A stretch of 64,000 nt of DNA from Nannochloris sp. 'desiccata' (taxonomy: Eukaryota; Chlorophyta; Trebouxiophyceae; Chlorellales; Chlorellaceae): positions 682,001 through 746,000 of the forward strand of contig JAGTXX020000009.1 in NCBI GenBank assembly GCA_019044685.2. The letters run 5' to 3'. The notes below the pieces were generated by a model. That model worked only from the letters and a program-made list of their open reading frames with translations. It had not been told where the DNA came from and searched no databases. The position numbers and the translations under genes were made by a program. Shown piece after piece: positions 23,707 through 32,435 of this stretch. Each line of letters starts with the position of its first letter. The first letter of the stretch is position 1.

Positions 23707-23832
23707 CGCTTGGCATACATTGCTGGTCCTTCAGCGCGCGCTCAGTGTGCGCCGCGATCATGGCGTGCGTATTAAGCAAAATAGGGCACTCTAGATAGAG
23801 CATTTATTATTAGACTATATTAGTTTGAGGTA
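23597..23832. promoter_or_regulatory. Bidirectional promoter, unit A
   Basis: 236 bp between the start codons of the divergent reductase and cysteine-rich-protein genes. Blocks shared with the unit B promoter are TTGGCTGCATT, GTGCGCTTGGC, AGCGCGCGCTCAG, GCGTGCGTATTAAGCAAAAT, AGGGCACT and TAGATAGAGCAT. The variable DNA between them shows that the blocks are conserved against a diverged background. No factor can be named for them. Confidence 0.7.
23676..23704 (+). repeat. (GA)n microsatellite
   Basis: 29 bases of uninterrupted GA dinucleotides inside the unit A promoter. The matching position of unit B (about 29146) has no such tract, so it expanded or was lost after duplication. Confidence 0.95.
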
Positions 23833-24929
23833 ATGGAGTATAATTTTGCATTCATTGCTGTGTTTTTGCTCGTAGCAGCCTGCGAAGGGCAGCACGAAGG
23901 CCACTCGCCGGCCGCCGTTCAAATTGCCCCATCTGCGGAGATTTTGGCCATTTCTATGCCTAGCCAGCCTGAGATAGTATGTAATAAAGATGCTATGTAT
24001 AATGTAACCTCTAAACTGCACAGCTGTAGGTATGCGCTCTACCAAAGGGAGCCTGCAGGTGAGGAGCTGCCCAGTCAGCATTTATAGTCTCTCTGTCCAA
24101 AGGATTGACTAGAAGGAGCCCTTATACCCAATTATTTACTATCAATCCCCGATAAAAGCAACCTTTTTAGTGTGTAACAACGCTTGCGCTTCGCTATTGC
24201 CTCATGCAGACGATGAATGCTGTGCTGCCTTGGCAGCAGCCTATGGACCTACTTCCACCGCCCCGACAGCAAACTGTTTCTGCGATGAAGGTTATTGGAA
24301 AATGATGAAGGACCTCTCAGAGCACCACTACATCCAATGGGACAGCGTGTTCAAACATTGCACGTACGTATACTAGCCATGTTTAAGCAACACACCCATT
24401 TATTCATTATTAGGGAAAATGCTAACAATATTTTTTTCCTCCGTCATCCAACAAAAAAAAACTTATCTTTCCAATTTCTAATATTGAACGTACTTTTGTT
24501 TTGCAGAGAATCTGGATTTGAGGTATATTACATTGATGCAGACAAAGAAAAATGCACTGGACTCATCACCGCTGAAGAGAAGGCTGAAGACCAGAGAATT
24601 AAGGAGGAAGAGGAGGCGGCAGCAGCACCAATTCAGCCTATGCGCTCATATGGAGCATGGATGCGCGACTTGAACGAAGATGTTTGGGGCACAGTGAGCT
24701 TTACCTTTGCTATGATATCACGTAAGATATTGGATTTGAAAGATATAACAACAATTCTAAACTGCCTCCTTCTAAAAATATGTTATCCTCGAGAACAGTT
24801 AATTCTTACCTCCTTTCTTTCTTTTTAATTGCAGTTGTGGGATTCGTAGCGATGTCCTGGTCCTTTTTTTTTGATGTGTACCAAGATCTAGCAGAAGGGA
24901 TTATCTCAAAACGTAATAAAAGTAGCTGA
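23833..24929 (+). CDS. Secreted/membrane cysteine-rich (8-cysteine-like) protein, copy A
   Basis: Four exons: 23833-24058, 24171-24363, 24507-24721 and 24835-24929; 242 aa with consistent phases. A signal peptide (MEYNFAFIAVFLLVAACEG) is followed by a cysteine-rich domain: VCNKD...HSCRYA, CNNAC, ..DECCAAL.., NCFCDE, KHCTESG, KCTG. The order C..C..CC..CxC..C..C with gaps of about 10, 17, 25 and 16 residues resembles the eight-cysteine motif of plant lipid-transfer and seed-storage proteins. A Glu/Ala-rich stretch then leads to a C-terminal membrane span (VSFTFAMIS / LVGFVAMSWSFFF) and a short tail ISKRNKSS. It faces the reductase gene and was duplicated with it, suggesting a joint role. I do not recognise a named family; the lipid-transfer resemblance is pattern-based inference. 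Confidence 0.8.
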
Positions 24930-25081
24930 TTGTCCAGACTTTACAAGAATAGCTACTGCCACCTTAATATTTGCCCATGCTTTTTTCGCTCGCTAGATTT
25001 TGTGGTCATCATTACCACCTTGAAAGCCTCTCCCATTATAAATCACGATTTCTCAACCGTAAAAAATGTACTAAAACTCTC

Positions 25082-25091
25082 TTACATGTAA
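25082..25091. terminator. Palindromic bidirectional poly(A) signal TTACATGTAA (unit A)
   Basis: The palindrome gives TGTAA, the green-algal poly(A) signal, on both strands. It lies about 155 bp after the stop of the cysteine-rich gene and is retained in unit B, followed by AAAAAGGTTGCCA in both. The signal assignment is inference. Confidence 0.5.
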
Positions 25092-25306
25092 AAAAGGTTG
25101 CCAAATTCTAACTAGAAAAAGCTAATAACGCGTTTACCCTTTTACCTTCAGGTGAGCTCTTTAGACATCTACATACAAACTTTTCCTTTTTCTACCAATT
25201 ATAATTAGCAAATTAGATTTCTAGCTTTATATGTATCCTGATTTAGTATATGTAGTACTGTATAACGACTCTAGCAAGCTAAAACGAAGCGTTTAGTATC
25301 AGAGCA

Positions 25307-25357
25307 CAAGACCCCTCTTGTGCAAAATGTACCTGAGGCCCCCACAAGAGGGTCTTG
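25307..25357. repeat. Inverted repeat (hairpin)
   Basis: Left arm CAAGACCCCTCTTGTG (25307-25322) and right arm CACAAGAGGGTCTTG (25343-25357) are complementary over 15 bp with one bulged C and a 20-base loop. It lies 14 bp from the MT-A70 fragment at the duplication junction. Confidence 0.85.
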
Positions 25358-25370
25358 TAAAGTCATAGTG

Positions 25371-25408
25371 CTACCACATATGTCCATCCAGGCCTCTTCA
25401 CCCCCTGA
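25371..25408 (-). pseudogene. 38-bp fragment of the MT-A70 gene 3' coding end
   Basis: 36 of 38 bases equal 30688-30725, which encodes QGVKRPGWTHVV near the C-terminus of the MT-A70-like protein. Here it reads QGVKRPGWTYVV on the minus strand. Homology ends sharply at 25408. This is the remnant expected if the duplicated segment ended inside that gene. Confidence 0.85.
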
Positions 25409-25680
25409 TTCTGAACATGCGCCATTGCAAGTACGCAATGACGAGCAAATGAAAGGTCAAGTCAACCAATACGTAGAAGCAGTACAAGCACAATATAAAG
25501 GAAGGCGACGGAGCACTTAATTTATAGGAGGCACCGATTCTTGTCTACCTTGGAGTAGGTAGTAATAATTCTCTAAGCAGCATTTCGTTAAAGGAATGTA
25601 TATTAAAAAGAAGGAAAAATTTAAAACACAGAGGCCATTAGTTATATATTGCAAAACTATTCAAAACAAAACAGAATAAC

Positions 25681-25738
25681 CCCAACAGGGTGACTTAAGG
25701 GATCGAGAGAAGCACCAATATTCAGGCCACCCCTATTT
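25681..25738 (-). repeat. Dispersed 58-bp repeat, copy 2
   Basis: Reverse-oriented copy of 11018-11075; 54 of 58 bases are identical and all four differences fall in one four-base spacer. The T-rich tail seen at copy 1 is also present here (on the minus strand, below 25680). Confidence 0.85.
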
Positions 25739-25970
25739 CAATGGAAATGCATCAGTTGATGAATTTTAAGCAGGCAATAAGCATGCATATATATGGTGAT
25801 ACAGGTCAACATATATCTTCCTATCAGGGAATGAAAACTCCGCCAAGAAGGATAGCTTTAGAAAACTGCAGAAAACAGTAGGAGCTTCATAAATGCATTA
25901 CCCCCATGTGAAGCACATTATCGTAGTTTAATTAAAACAAATTTCTAAAATAAAGAACACCCGCAACAAA

Positions 25971-28900
25971 TTACAGCTCTGCAGTGGCTTTGTGCAATAC
26001 AAAGCTGGTATCCATCGCTGTACCACCACCGCAGCAGCCGTTTGCCTGTCCAACAGCATTCATGACTCCTTGATTTAAAGCCTTTGGCCCAGCTACGTAC
26101 ACACCAACTTGAGAGGGTAACCCAATCGATTTAGCAGTTTCCTGTGCCACAGATGCAACAGCAAGCAATTCTTCAGGAATGTCAGGGCGGCTGCGAGTAA
26201 TCTCAATTGACATTTCACCATCAAAAGAAGTGACACGGTTACTACAAGCAATACAAGGAACAAAATTTGCACGTGCATCGACAAAATCGGCGGAAGACAA
26301 AACATCTTCACCCTTGAAACGCCACATTTTGTAGATTTTTACAGGTAAAATAGCCAAGGCATATGGCAAGCCGAGCGCCATGATGCCTTGGCAGAAGAAC
26401 CAGACGAGACCCGTTATCCACGTGTAGGCCTCGGCATCAATTTCAGCTTCTTCATAGTATGCATAGCGCTCACCAAACTCGGCAGCGCCAAGGTAGGTGC
26501 CCAAGAGACCACCGATAAAGGCCAACGACATAATGACCGCAGCATGGAAGTTGTTAAGCACGTCGGGTTGCAGGCGGGTCACTGCTCCTTTGAAAGAGAA
26601 GGGAGATGACATAGGGAAGACTAAAGCTGAAGAGATCTTTTGAATAGTGCTAGGACTAGAAGTGAGATCTTTAGAGCTTGAGGATTTGGCGCTCTGGTCT
26701 GAAGAAGAGTTCTCTCGAGAAAGTTTCTGAAGATCACCTTCGGTTGAGGGAGACAGCTTGGCAAGGGGAGAATTTCCTTCGATGGTTTTTGAGGTAGAGA
26801 AGAGCTTCAAAGTCAGCCAGTCCCTACATAGTTGAAAATAAAATAGGAAAGGGAGGAGATGATTGTGAGAGGAGGCAGAGCTGGGTGTTGTTTGATAGTG
26901 GGCGCAGCATGAATCTCAGGCAAATGTAGAAAAGCACTAGGTATGAAAATCACAAACATCACTTACTCTGAAGCTTTGAGCACATCCGCATCCATCATTT
27001 CAAACTCCTGGACGTTACGACATGTCCACACAAGAGTGATTTTAGGACCCTTGAAGTCTGCTTTCTTGTCTCCATCCAGCTGCGCGGCACGCTGGCAGGA
27101 GATCAGGTCTTTTATAATGCAAAGCAACGGGGAGATTCCCACTCCGCCAGCAATAAAAAGCAATGTGTGGTATTCCTTCCAGCTATGCTGCCAAGCATCC
27201 TCACCCACAGGGCTACGGACGCGTACTGGAAGGTACTGCTTTGCAGCCAGCTGGTGGATTAGTTGGCCAGTGAACTTGCCATAGTGCTTGATGTGGACAC
27301 GCAAAGTATTGCCTCCAGGAGTCTTCTCAACGGCTGCCAAGGTGAATGGGTGCCATTGCCAACGGCTAATGCTTGGGAAAAGAAGGAAGATATCATGCAA
27401 GGGGCATGCTTTGAAGTCCTGCAGAAAAATGCCGGGATACAATTTTTAGTTTGAATGTAAAATGCTGGAGTAAAATGCTGGAGTAGGCAATCTAGATCAG
27501 ATAAATTCCTAGGCGATAACACAATCTAACTACTAAACAACTCACTTTGGTGGCCTGAATATCTAAAGTCACCACAGAGGCGTCTTCAAGGCTCTTTCCA
27601 GATGCAGGCGGAACAACGCCCGCGGCAGTAAGTGAGCCAAGCTGCCCACTGCGCATGACAAGATCCCCAGCATAGAGCAACAATCCAGGCAAGAAGTAAG
27701 ACCAGGACCAAAAGAAATGCATAATCGAAAAGACAATGAACCCAACAAAGCAGACCAAGTGGCAACGATAAAATACTTCGAAATATTTACGACGGCACCA
27801 TTCAATCGAGGTAGCCCACAGCACCCAACCAAACAGCAAGGCAAATCCACCAGCCAAGTAATTCACGTTGTCCCGAGTACCCCAATCGAGGGTATAGCCC
27901 CACAAATCGCCTTTTAGAATCCAATACAAGTAGTACAGGCACCCATGGAGAGTTATAAAGATCATAGTGCCATGCCCAAACCAGCGGTGATACCTAATGC
28001 CTTCGGCATAAGATAAGCCGAGGCACGCCTGGAGGAGAGAGTTGTGGGGGATAGGCAGGAATAGAAGCCAAAAAGAAGGATACGCCATGAGTCCGAAAAT
28101 TAAAGCAGTCCTGCGGCAAGGAAAAAGAGAAAGAAGGGGCAATTAAGAATATTTGCTTGAATTCTTGAATTAGGGAGAAATATGTGCGGCATGAACAGAA
28201 GATTGGCTATACTAACCTTTCCAGCAGTAATTGGGAGCGTGGTTCATAAAGCTGGACGCCAGCTGCTTCAAAAGCATCAAAACGTGTTACATATACCCTA
28301 TAATAGTACTGGAAATACCTGCTCGAAGGAAAGTAAAGCATGGGAGGAACAAAGGAGGCATTGATTCTCTAATACCGATGCAATGAATAGAAAAGCAACT
28401 ACAACTGAAACTGTAAAAGCAGGCTTACCAAATGTTAAACAGAAGATAGATCCCGAGAACAAAGGCATCAATAACGGTCATTCCTCCACACCACCAAGTG
28501 AAGAATCTGCGGGGTGGGAGCTGAAACCGTAAAAATGAACCTAACTGGACAAGAAAGAAAAGAAGCACGGGGAATGTTTTAATTTCTTATTATTACTTGC
28601 AGAACTATACGTATTATTTATATTTGAACTTACTTTAGCGGTAAAGCGGCTCCAAACTTTGGGCAGCGTAGACGGAGATGGCAAGCTTCGAGATACCAGC
28701 GCAAGGAAGAAAGCAGCAAGCATTGAAGTCCACATGAATGCCACATTCAAAGTGTCATAGGCATCCTGCATTAAATTAGTCACGAATATTTTCTTAATAA
28801 GGAGGAAAGTTTTGTTCAATCCAATAATTATGGGCTCTTGAATTCATTTTGCGCACTCACCACCGAGAGCACTCCCCCGCGAGAATAAACGATGCCCCAG

Positions 28901-29079
28901 GTCGCATACAATGTTTCGAAACGCTCTTCATGAGCGGTAGTAATCCAATCGAAGCCATAGAAAAAGAATGCGGCGAAGCAGCAAGCGAAGCCGAGCTTAA
29001 CAGAGAGAGTAGCAGCGACGGCTCCCCAGGGATGTGCGAGCAAGGCCCGCGCAGCCGCGATGGGGCATCCTTTGGCCAT
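25971..29079 (-). CDS. Ferric-chelate reductase-like flavocytochrome, copy B
   Basis: Paralogue of the copy A reductase with the same seven-exon structure: 29079-28861, 28765-28634, 28544-28429, 28318-28217, 28110-27546, 27418-26967 and 26823-25971; about 812 aa. All heme histidines, HPFT and GGVGISPL are kept, so both copies look functional. The first four exons and most of exon 5 differ from copy A at many residues (for example ALLAHPWGAVAATL against ALLAAPWVSVVATL, and KGDLWGYTLDWGTRDNVNYL against KGDFWKYALDWGTHSSISYL). The final part of exon 5, exons 6-7 and the introns between are almost identical, apart from a short variable patch at 26419-26489. That pattern suggests gene conversion of the 3' half. 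Confidence 0.88.
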
Positions 29080-29270
29080 ATCCAACGAACTCAAGCAATT
29101 ATAGACTATATTTTATTAATTTATTAATTAATTGGCTGCATTAAAGTTGGAGTGCGCTTGGCCTCCATCTGGTCCTTTAAGCGCGCGCTCAGCGATCATA
29201 GCGTGCGTATTAAGCAAAATAGGGCACTTTAGATAGAGCATTATATATTAGACTATATTAATTTGACGGA
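29080..29270. promoter_or_regulatory. Bidirectional promoter, unit B
   Basis: 191 bp between divergent start codons. It keeps the blocks of the unit A promoter (AGCGCGCGCTCAG, GCGTGCGTATTAAGCAAAAT, AGGGCACT, TAGATAGAGCAT) but lacks the GA repeat and the GTGTGCGCCGC segment. Confidence 0.7.
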
Positions 29271-30394
29271 ATGAAGTATAATTTTGCATTCATTGCTGTG
29301 TTTTTGCTCGTAGCAGCCTGCGAAGGGCAGCACGAAGGCCACTCGCCGGCCGCCGTTCAAATTGCCCCATCTGCGGAGATTTTGGCCATTTCTATGCCTA
29401 GCCAGCCTGAGATAGTATGTAATAAAGATGCTATGTATAATGTAACCTCTAAACTGCACAGCTGTAGGTATGCGCTCTACCAAAGGGAGCCTGCAGGTGA
29501 GGAGCTGCCCAACAAGCATATATAGTCTCTCTGTCCAAGGATTGACTAGAAGGAGCCCATATACCCAATTATTTATTCTATCAATCCCCGATAAAATCAA
29601 ATTTTCTAGCGTGTAACATTGCTTGCTCTTTGCTATTGCCTCATGCAGACGATGAATGCTGTGCTGCCTTGGCAGCAGCCTATGGACCTACTTCCACCGC
29701 CCCGACAGCAAACTGTTTCTGCGATGAAGATTATTGGAAAATGATGAAGGACCTTTCAGAGCACAACCGCATCAAATGGGACAGCGTCTTCAAACATTGC
29801 ACGTACGTATAATAGCCATTTTCAAGTAACAAAACCCATTTATTCATTACTAGGGAAAATGCTAACAATGGTATTTTCCTCCATCATAAAAAAACTTCAC
29901 GGCTGAATTACCAACTTATCTTTCCGATTTCTAATATTGAACGTACTTCTGTTTTGCAGGAAATCTGGATTTGAGGTATATTACATTGATGCAGACAAAA
30001 ATAAATGCACTGGACTCATCACCGCTGAAGAGAAGGCTGAAGAAAAGAAAATTCAGGAGGAAGAGGAAGCTGCTGCTGCAGCAGAAGCAGAACCAATTCA
30101 GCCTATGCGCTCATATGGAGCATGGATGCGCGATTTGAACGAAGATGTTTGGGGCACAGTGAGCTTTACCTTTGCTATGATATCACGTAAGATATTGAAT
30201 TCGAAAGATATAACAACAACTCTAAACTGGCTGCTTCTAAATAAATGTTATCCTCGAGAACAGGTAATTCCAACCTCCTTTTTTTCGTTTTAATTGCAGT
30301 TGTGGGATTCGCAGTGATGTCCTGGTCCTTTATTTTTGATGTGTACCAAGATCTAGCAGAAGGGATTATCTCAAAACGTAGTAAAAATAGTTAA
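29271..30394 (+). CDS. Secreted/membrane cysteine-rich (8-cysteine-like) protein, copy B
   Basis: Exons 29271-29496, 29610-29802, 29960-30186 and 30300-30394; 246 aa. Exon lengths equal copy A except exon 3, which has a 12-base in-frame insertion adding four residues to the Glu/Ala stretch. Every cysteine is conserved (CNIAC, DECCAAL, NCFCDE, KHCTKSG, KCTG), as are the signal peptide and C-terminal span. Changes cluster outside the cysteines, and the frame is intact, which points to selection on the protein. It converges with the MT-A70-like gene, whose stop is 270 bp downstream. Confidence 0.8.
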
Positions 30395-30545
30395 TTTTTT
30401 AGAATAAAATAGGATAGCTGCCGCCGCCTAAATATATGCCCATGCTTTTTCCGTCGCTGTGTTGCGTAGTCATCATTACCCCTTGAAAGCCTTCTACCAT
30501 TTTCAATCACGATACCTCAACCATAAAAAATGTATTAAAACTGTC

Positions 30546-30555
30546 TTACATGTAA
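30546..30555. terminator. Palindromic bidirectional poly(A) signal TTACATGTAA (unit B)
   Basis: It lies about 150 bp after the cysteine-rich gene stop and about 110 bp after the stop of the convergent MT-A70-like gene, so one palindrome could give TGTAA to both transcripts. The same element is at 25082-25091. Confidence 0.55.
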
Positions 30556-30664
30556 AAAAGGTTGCCAGATTCTAAAAACCTTTCCTCTGCTATTGAGATT
30601 TTCGTAATCCTATATTCTAATATTGATGGATAATTATTCAATTTATTTTCTATTCAAACCCAGT

Positions 30665-32098
30665 TTAGCTTTCATTCTGTCCGACCTCTACTACATGTGT
30701 CCATCCAGGCCTCTTCACCCCCTGAGGAGCCCACAATTCCAACAACTGCCCTTTCCCAGTAGGCAACAATGTTTCCACCGCTACAAAAGTCTCCTCTGGC
30801 GCCAAAGCAGGTCCACAATTCCTACCAGAGGAAGCAGGCAAGCACTCAAAAGTGACATCAGGGTTGCGTTGATGTCTAAGTTCAATGTCCCTGCCTTTAT
30901 CGGCGACACGGAACATGTATAAGGTCATGTGGGACTTGCGGACAAACTCAGAGTCCAATTTCAAAATGGCATTGTTGGGTGCCATGTACACCCAGGTAAG
31001 ATTTTCGATATAAATGTAGCCCCACTTCGTCATTTGTTTGCATACAGCTTGGACGTGCTGTTTGGGCGTCCAAATAAATATAAATCCAGTGGGAACAAGC
31101 TTGGGAAGAGGGATCTGAGCAAGGGCAGATAAAGCAGGGGCATTGTCTTTATCCCAACCGGGGTTGATTAACGCAGCTTGGTAGGTCAAATTATCCAATG
31201 TTTTAGGGTGTAAACTTGCCAAGGAGTCGATTTCTAAGTATTTAGTAGAGTGGGGTGTCTCGCAGACAGGGACAGGCGCCACAGCATAATTTTTAACACC
31301 ACGAAGCTCACGGGGGAGGTAGGGTTTCACCACACGACCCCATGGCAAGGGGATGGGCGCATTAGGAACACGGATTTGAACAATCTCATCGGGATCGTTA
31401 ACACGGACTTTACGACGAACCAAAGCTTGGGTATCAGGATTGTAGGCAGTAACAATATTGTGGCGAGCACGAACACCACCCGCGTTACGCTGGGCACGGC
31501 CGCTGCCGCCGGTGCGGCGAGAACCGCCACCAGCCCCACGACGCTTGTTTTTCTTATTGACGCCGTATTCTCCATCAGAACCGGAATCGTTAAACATCTC
31601 TTCGTCATCAGACCAGAAAGAACGCAGGAGATCATCGTCATCAGAAATTTCGTCCTCAAATCCATATCTGTCAGCTTGGTGATCAAGCATTTCATCGATA
31701 CCCATCAACATGGCGTTATCTTGAAGGGCTGTTTTGACGTTGAACATACTGGTCTGCTTGAAAACTTCAAGGAGCTGCTCATCTGTGAGTGCTTGAATGT
31801 CATCATTTTTTTCAGTTGTGACAGTTGCAGTGGCATCTTCGTTCCCTTCAGCGCCGTTAGCAGCTGCGGCGTCAGCACCGTCAGCGGCAGCGCCCTCGAC
31901 TGCTGCGATCTCACCCTTCTTGGCTTCGATGACAGCCTTTTGAATGCGCTCAAGTTCTTGGAACTTGGCCATGATCATTTCAGGGGTTTCATCCTCTTCA
32001 ACATATCCGACGTAATGAACTGCAGACGGCATTGCAGATGTATGTACATTGCGGGAAGCGCAACGGCGCTTGGGCCTGCGCACATTATCTTCCGTCAT
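30665..32098 (-). CDS. MT-A70-family (METTL3/14-like) protein with altered catalytic motif
   Basis: Intronless 477-aa protein. The N-terminal 240 residues are mostly disordered with Ala/Glu-, Asp- and Gly/Arg-rich parts. The C-terminal domain matches MT-A70 methyltransferases: KYLEIDSL, LTYQAALINPGWDKD, GFIFIWTPKQHV, KWGYIYIENLTWVY, KSHMTLYMFRV. The catalytic DPPW tetrad of N6-adenine methyltransferases is replaced by NPGW (residues 312-315, bases 31154-31165), so it may be a non-catalytic partner, like METTL14 or ciliate MTA9, or have changed activity. A 3' fragment was copied to 25371-25408 during the neighbouring duplication. It is divergent from the 5-formyl-THF cyclo-ligase gene. Confidence 0.82.
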   Translation of the reverse strand: MTEDNVRRPKRRCASRNVHTSAMPSAVHYVGYVEEDETPEMIMAKFQELERIQKAVIEAKKGEIAAVEGAAADGADAAAANGAEGNEDATATVTTEKNDDIQALTDEQLLEVFKQTSMFNVKTALQDNAMLMGIDEMLDHQADRYGFEDEISDDDDLLRSFWSDDEEMFNDSGSDGEYGVNKKNKRRGAGGGSRRTGGSGRAQRNAGGVRARHNIVTAYNPDTQALVRRKVRVNDPDEIVQIRVPNAPIPLPWGRVVKPYLPRELRGVKNYAVAPVPVCETPHSTKYLEIDSLASLHPKTLDNLTYQAALINPGWDKDNAPALSALAQIPLPKLVPTGFIFIWTPKQHVQAVCKQMTKWGYIYIENLTWVYMAPNNAILKLDSEFVRKSHMTLYMFRVADKGRDIELRHQRNPDVTFECLPASSGRNCGPALAPEETFVAVETLLPTGKGQLLELWAPQGVKRPGWTHVVEVGQNES

Positions 32099-32435
32099 TG
32101 TTGCTCAAAGTTTGAAAATTCAAACAATGATCTTCACAGTCAGGGAGGATTAAGAAAGCTTTCGGAGGAATATTACTAATCAGTATTTACTAATGAAAAT
32201 TTAAAAGAGATTCAAGAATTATAGACGACTGTGTAGGCTAGCAATTTAAATACAGAAGACAGACCTCAGCTGCTCTGGTTTTAAAAGCTCAACCAACTAG
32301 CATTAATTTTCCTTATAAATGCAGTTTTCGAGGGTTCTATTTTCTTTTCAAAAATTCTAGAGATTATAATCAACACTGGCTGTTGCTGATATCTCTTCAT
32401 TGTCTTGCGAGTAAATCTTCAAAACAACATTTTTT
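32099..32435. promoter_or_regulatory. Divergent promoter region
   Basis: 337 AT-rich bases between the start codons of the MT-A70-like and 5-formyl-THF cyclo-ligase genes. No specific motif stands out. Confidence 0.4.

Larger units (their letters stand above)
20275..25408 (+). repeat. Tandem duplication, unit A
   Basis: A direct repeat of about 5.1 kb whose partner is 25796-30725; the offset is exactly 5517 bp across the 3' half of the reductase gene. Each unit holds a minus-strand ferric-reductase-like gene, a short divergent promoter and a plus-strand cysteine-rich protein gene. The right edge of unit A is a 38-bp piece of the MT-A70 gene that is complete only after unit B. Edges are approximate because the flanks are diverged. 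Confidence 0.85.
24930..25970. other. Spacer between the two duplicated units
   Basis: About 1 kb containing, in order: the 3' UTR of the cysteine-rich gene (homologous to 30395-30600), a TTACATGTAA palindrome at 25082-25091, an inverted repeat at 25307-25357, a 38-bp MT-A70 gene fragment at 25371-25408, an unassigned open tail at 25409-25520 (codons for ..QVNQYVEAVQAQYKGRRRST then stop), a 58-bp dispersed repeat at 25681-25738, and from about 25796 the start of unit B. No complete gene is supported. Confidence 0.6.
25796..30725 (+). repeat. Tandem duplication, unit B
   Basis: Second unit of the direct repeat, with the same gene order and exon structure as unit A. Its right edge runs into the intact MT-A70 gene, so unit B probably keeps the ancestral right-hand neighbour. 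The left edge is approximate. Confidence 0.85.

Noticed and set aside
11018..25738. Inverted 58-bp copies as terminal repeats of a 14.7-kb mobile element
   Set aside because: The DNA between holds housekeeping genes (RadA, NAA25) and no transposase; the copies are better seen as a dispersed repeat.
31250..32179. 309-codon plus-strand ORF opposite the MT-A70 gene
   Set aside because: It mirrors the codon pattern of the real minus-strand gene and shows no family resemblance.
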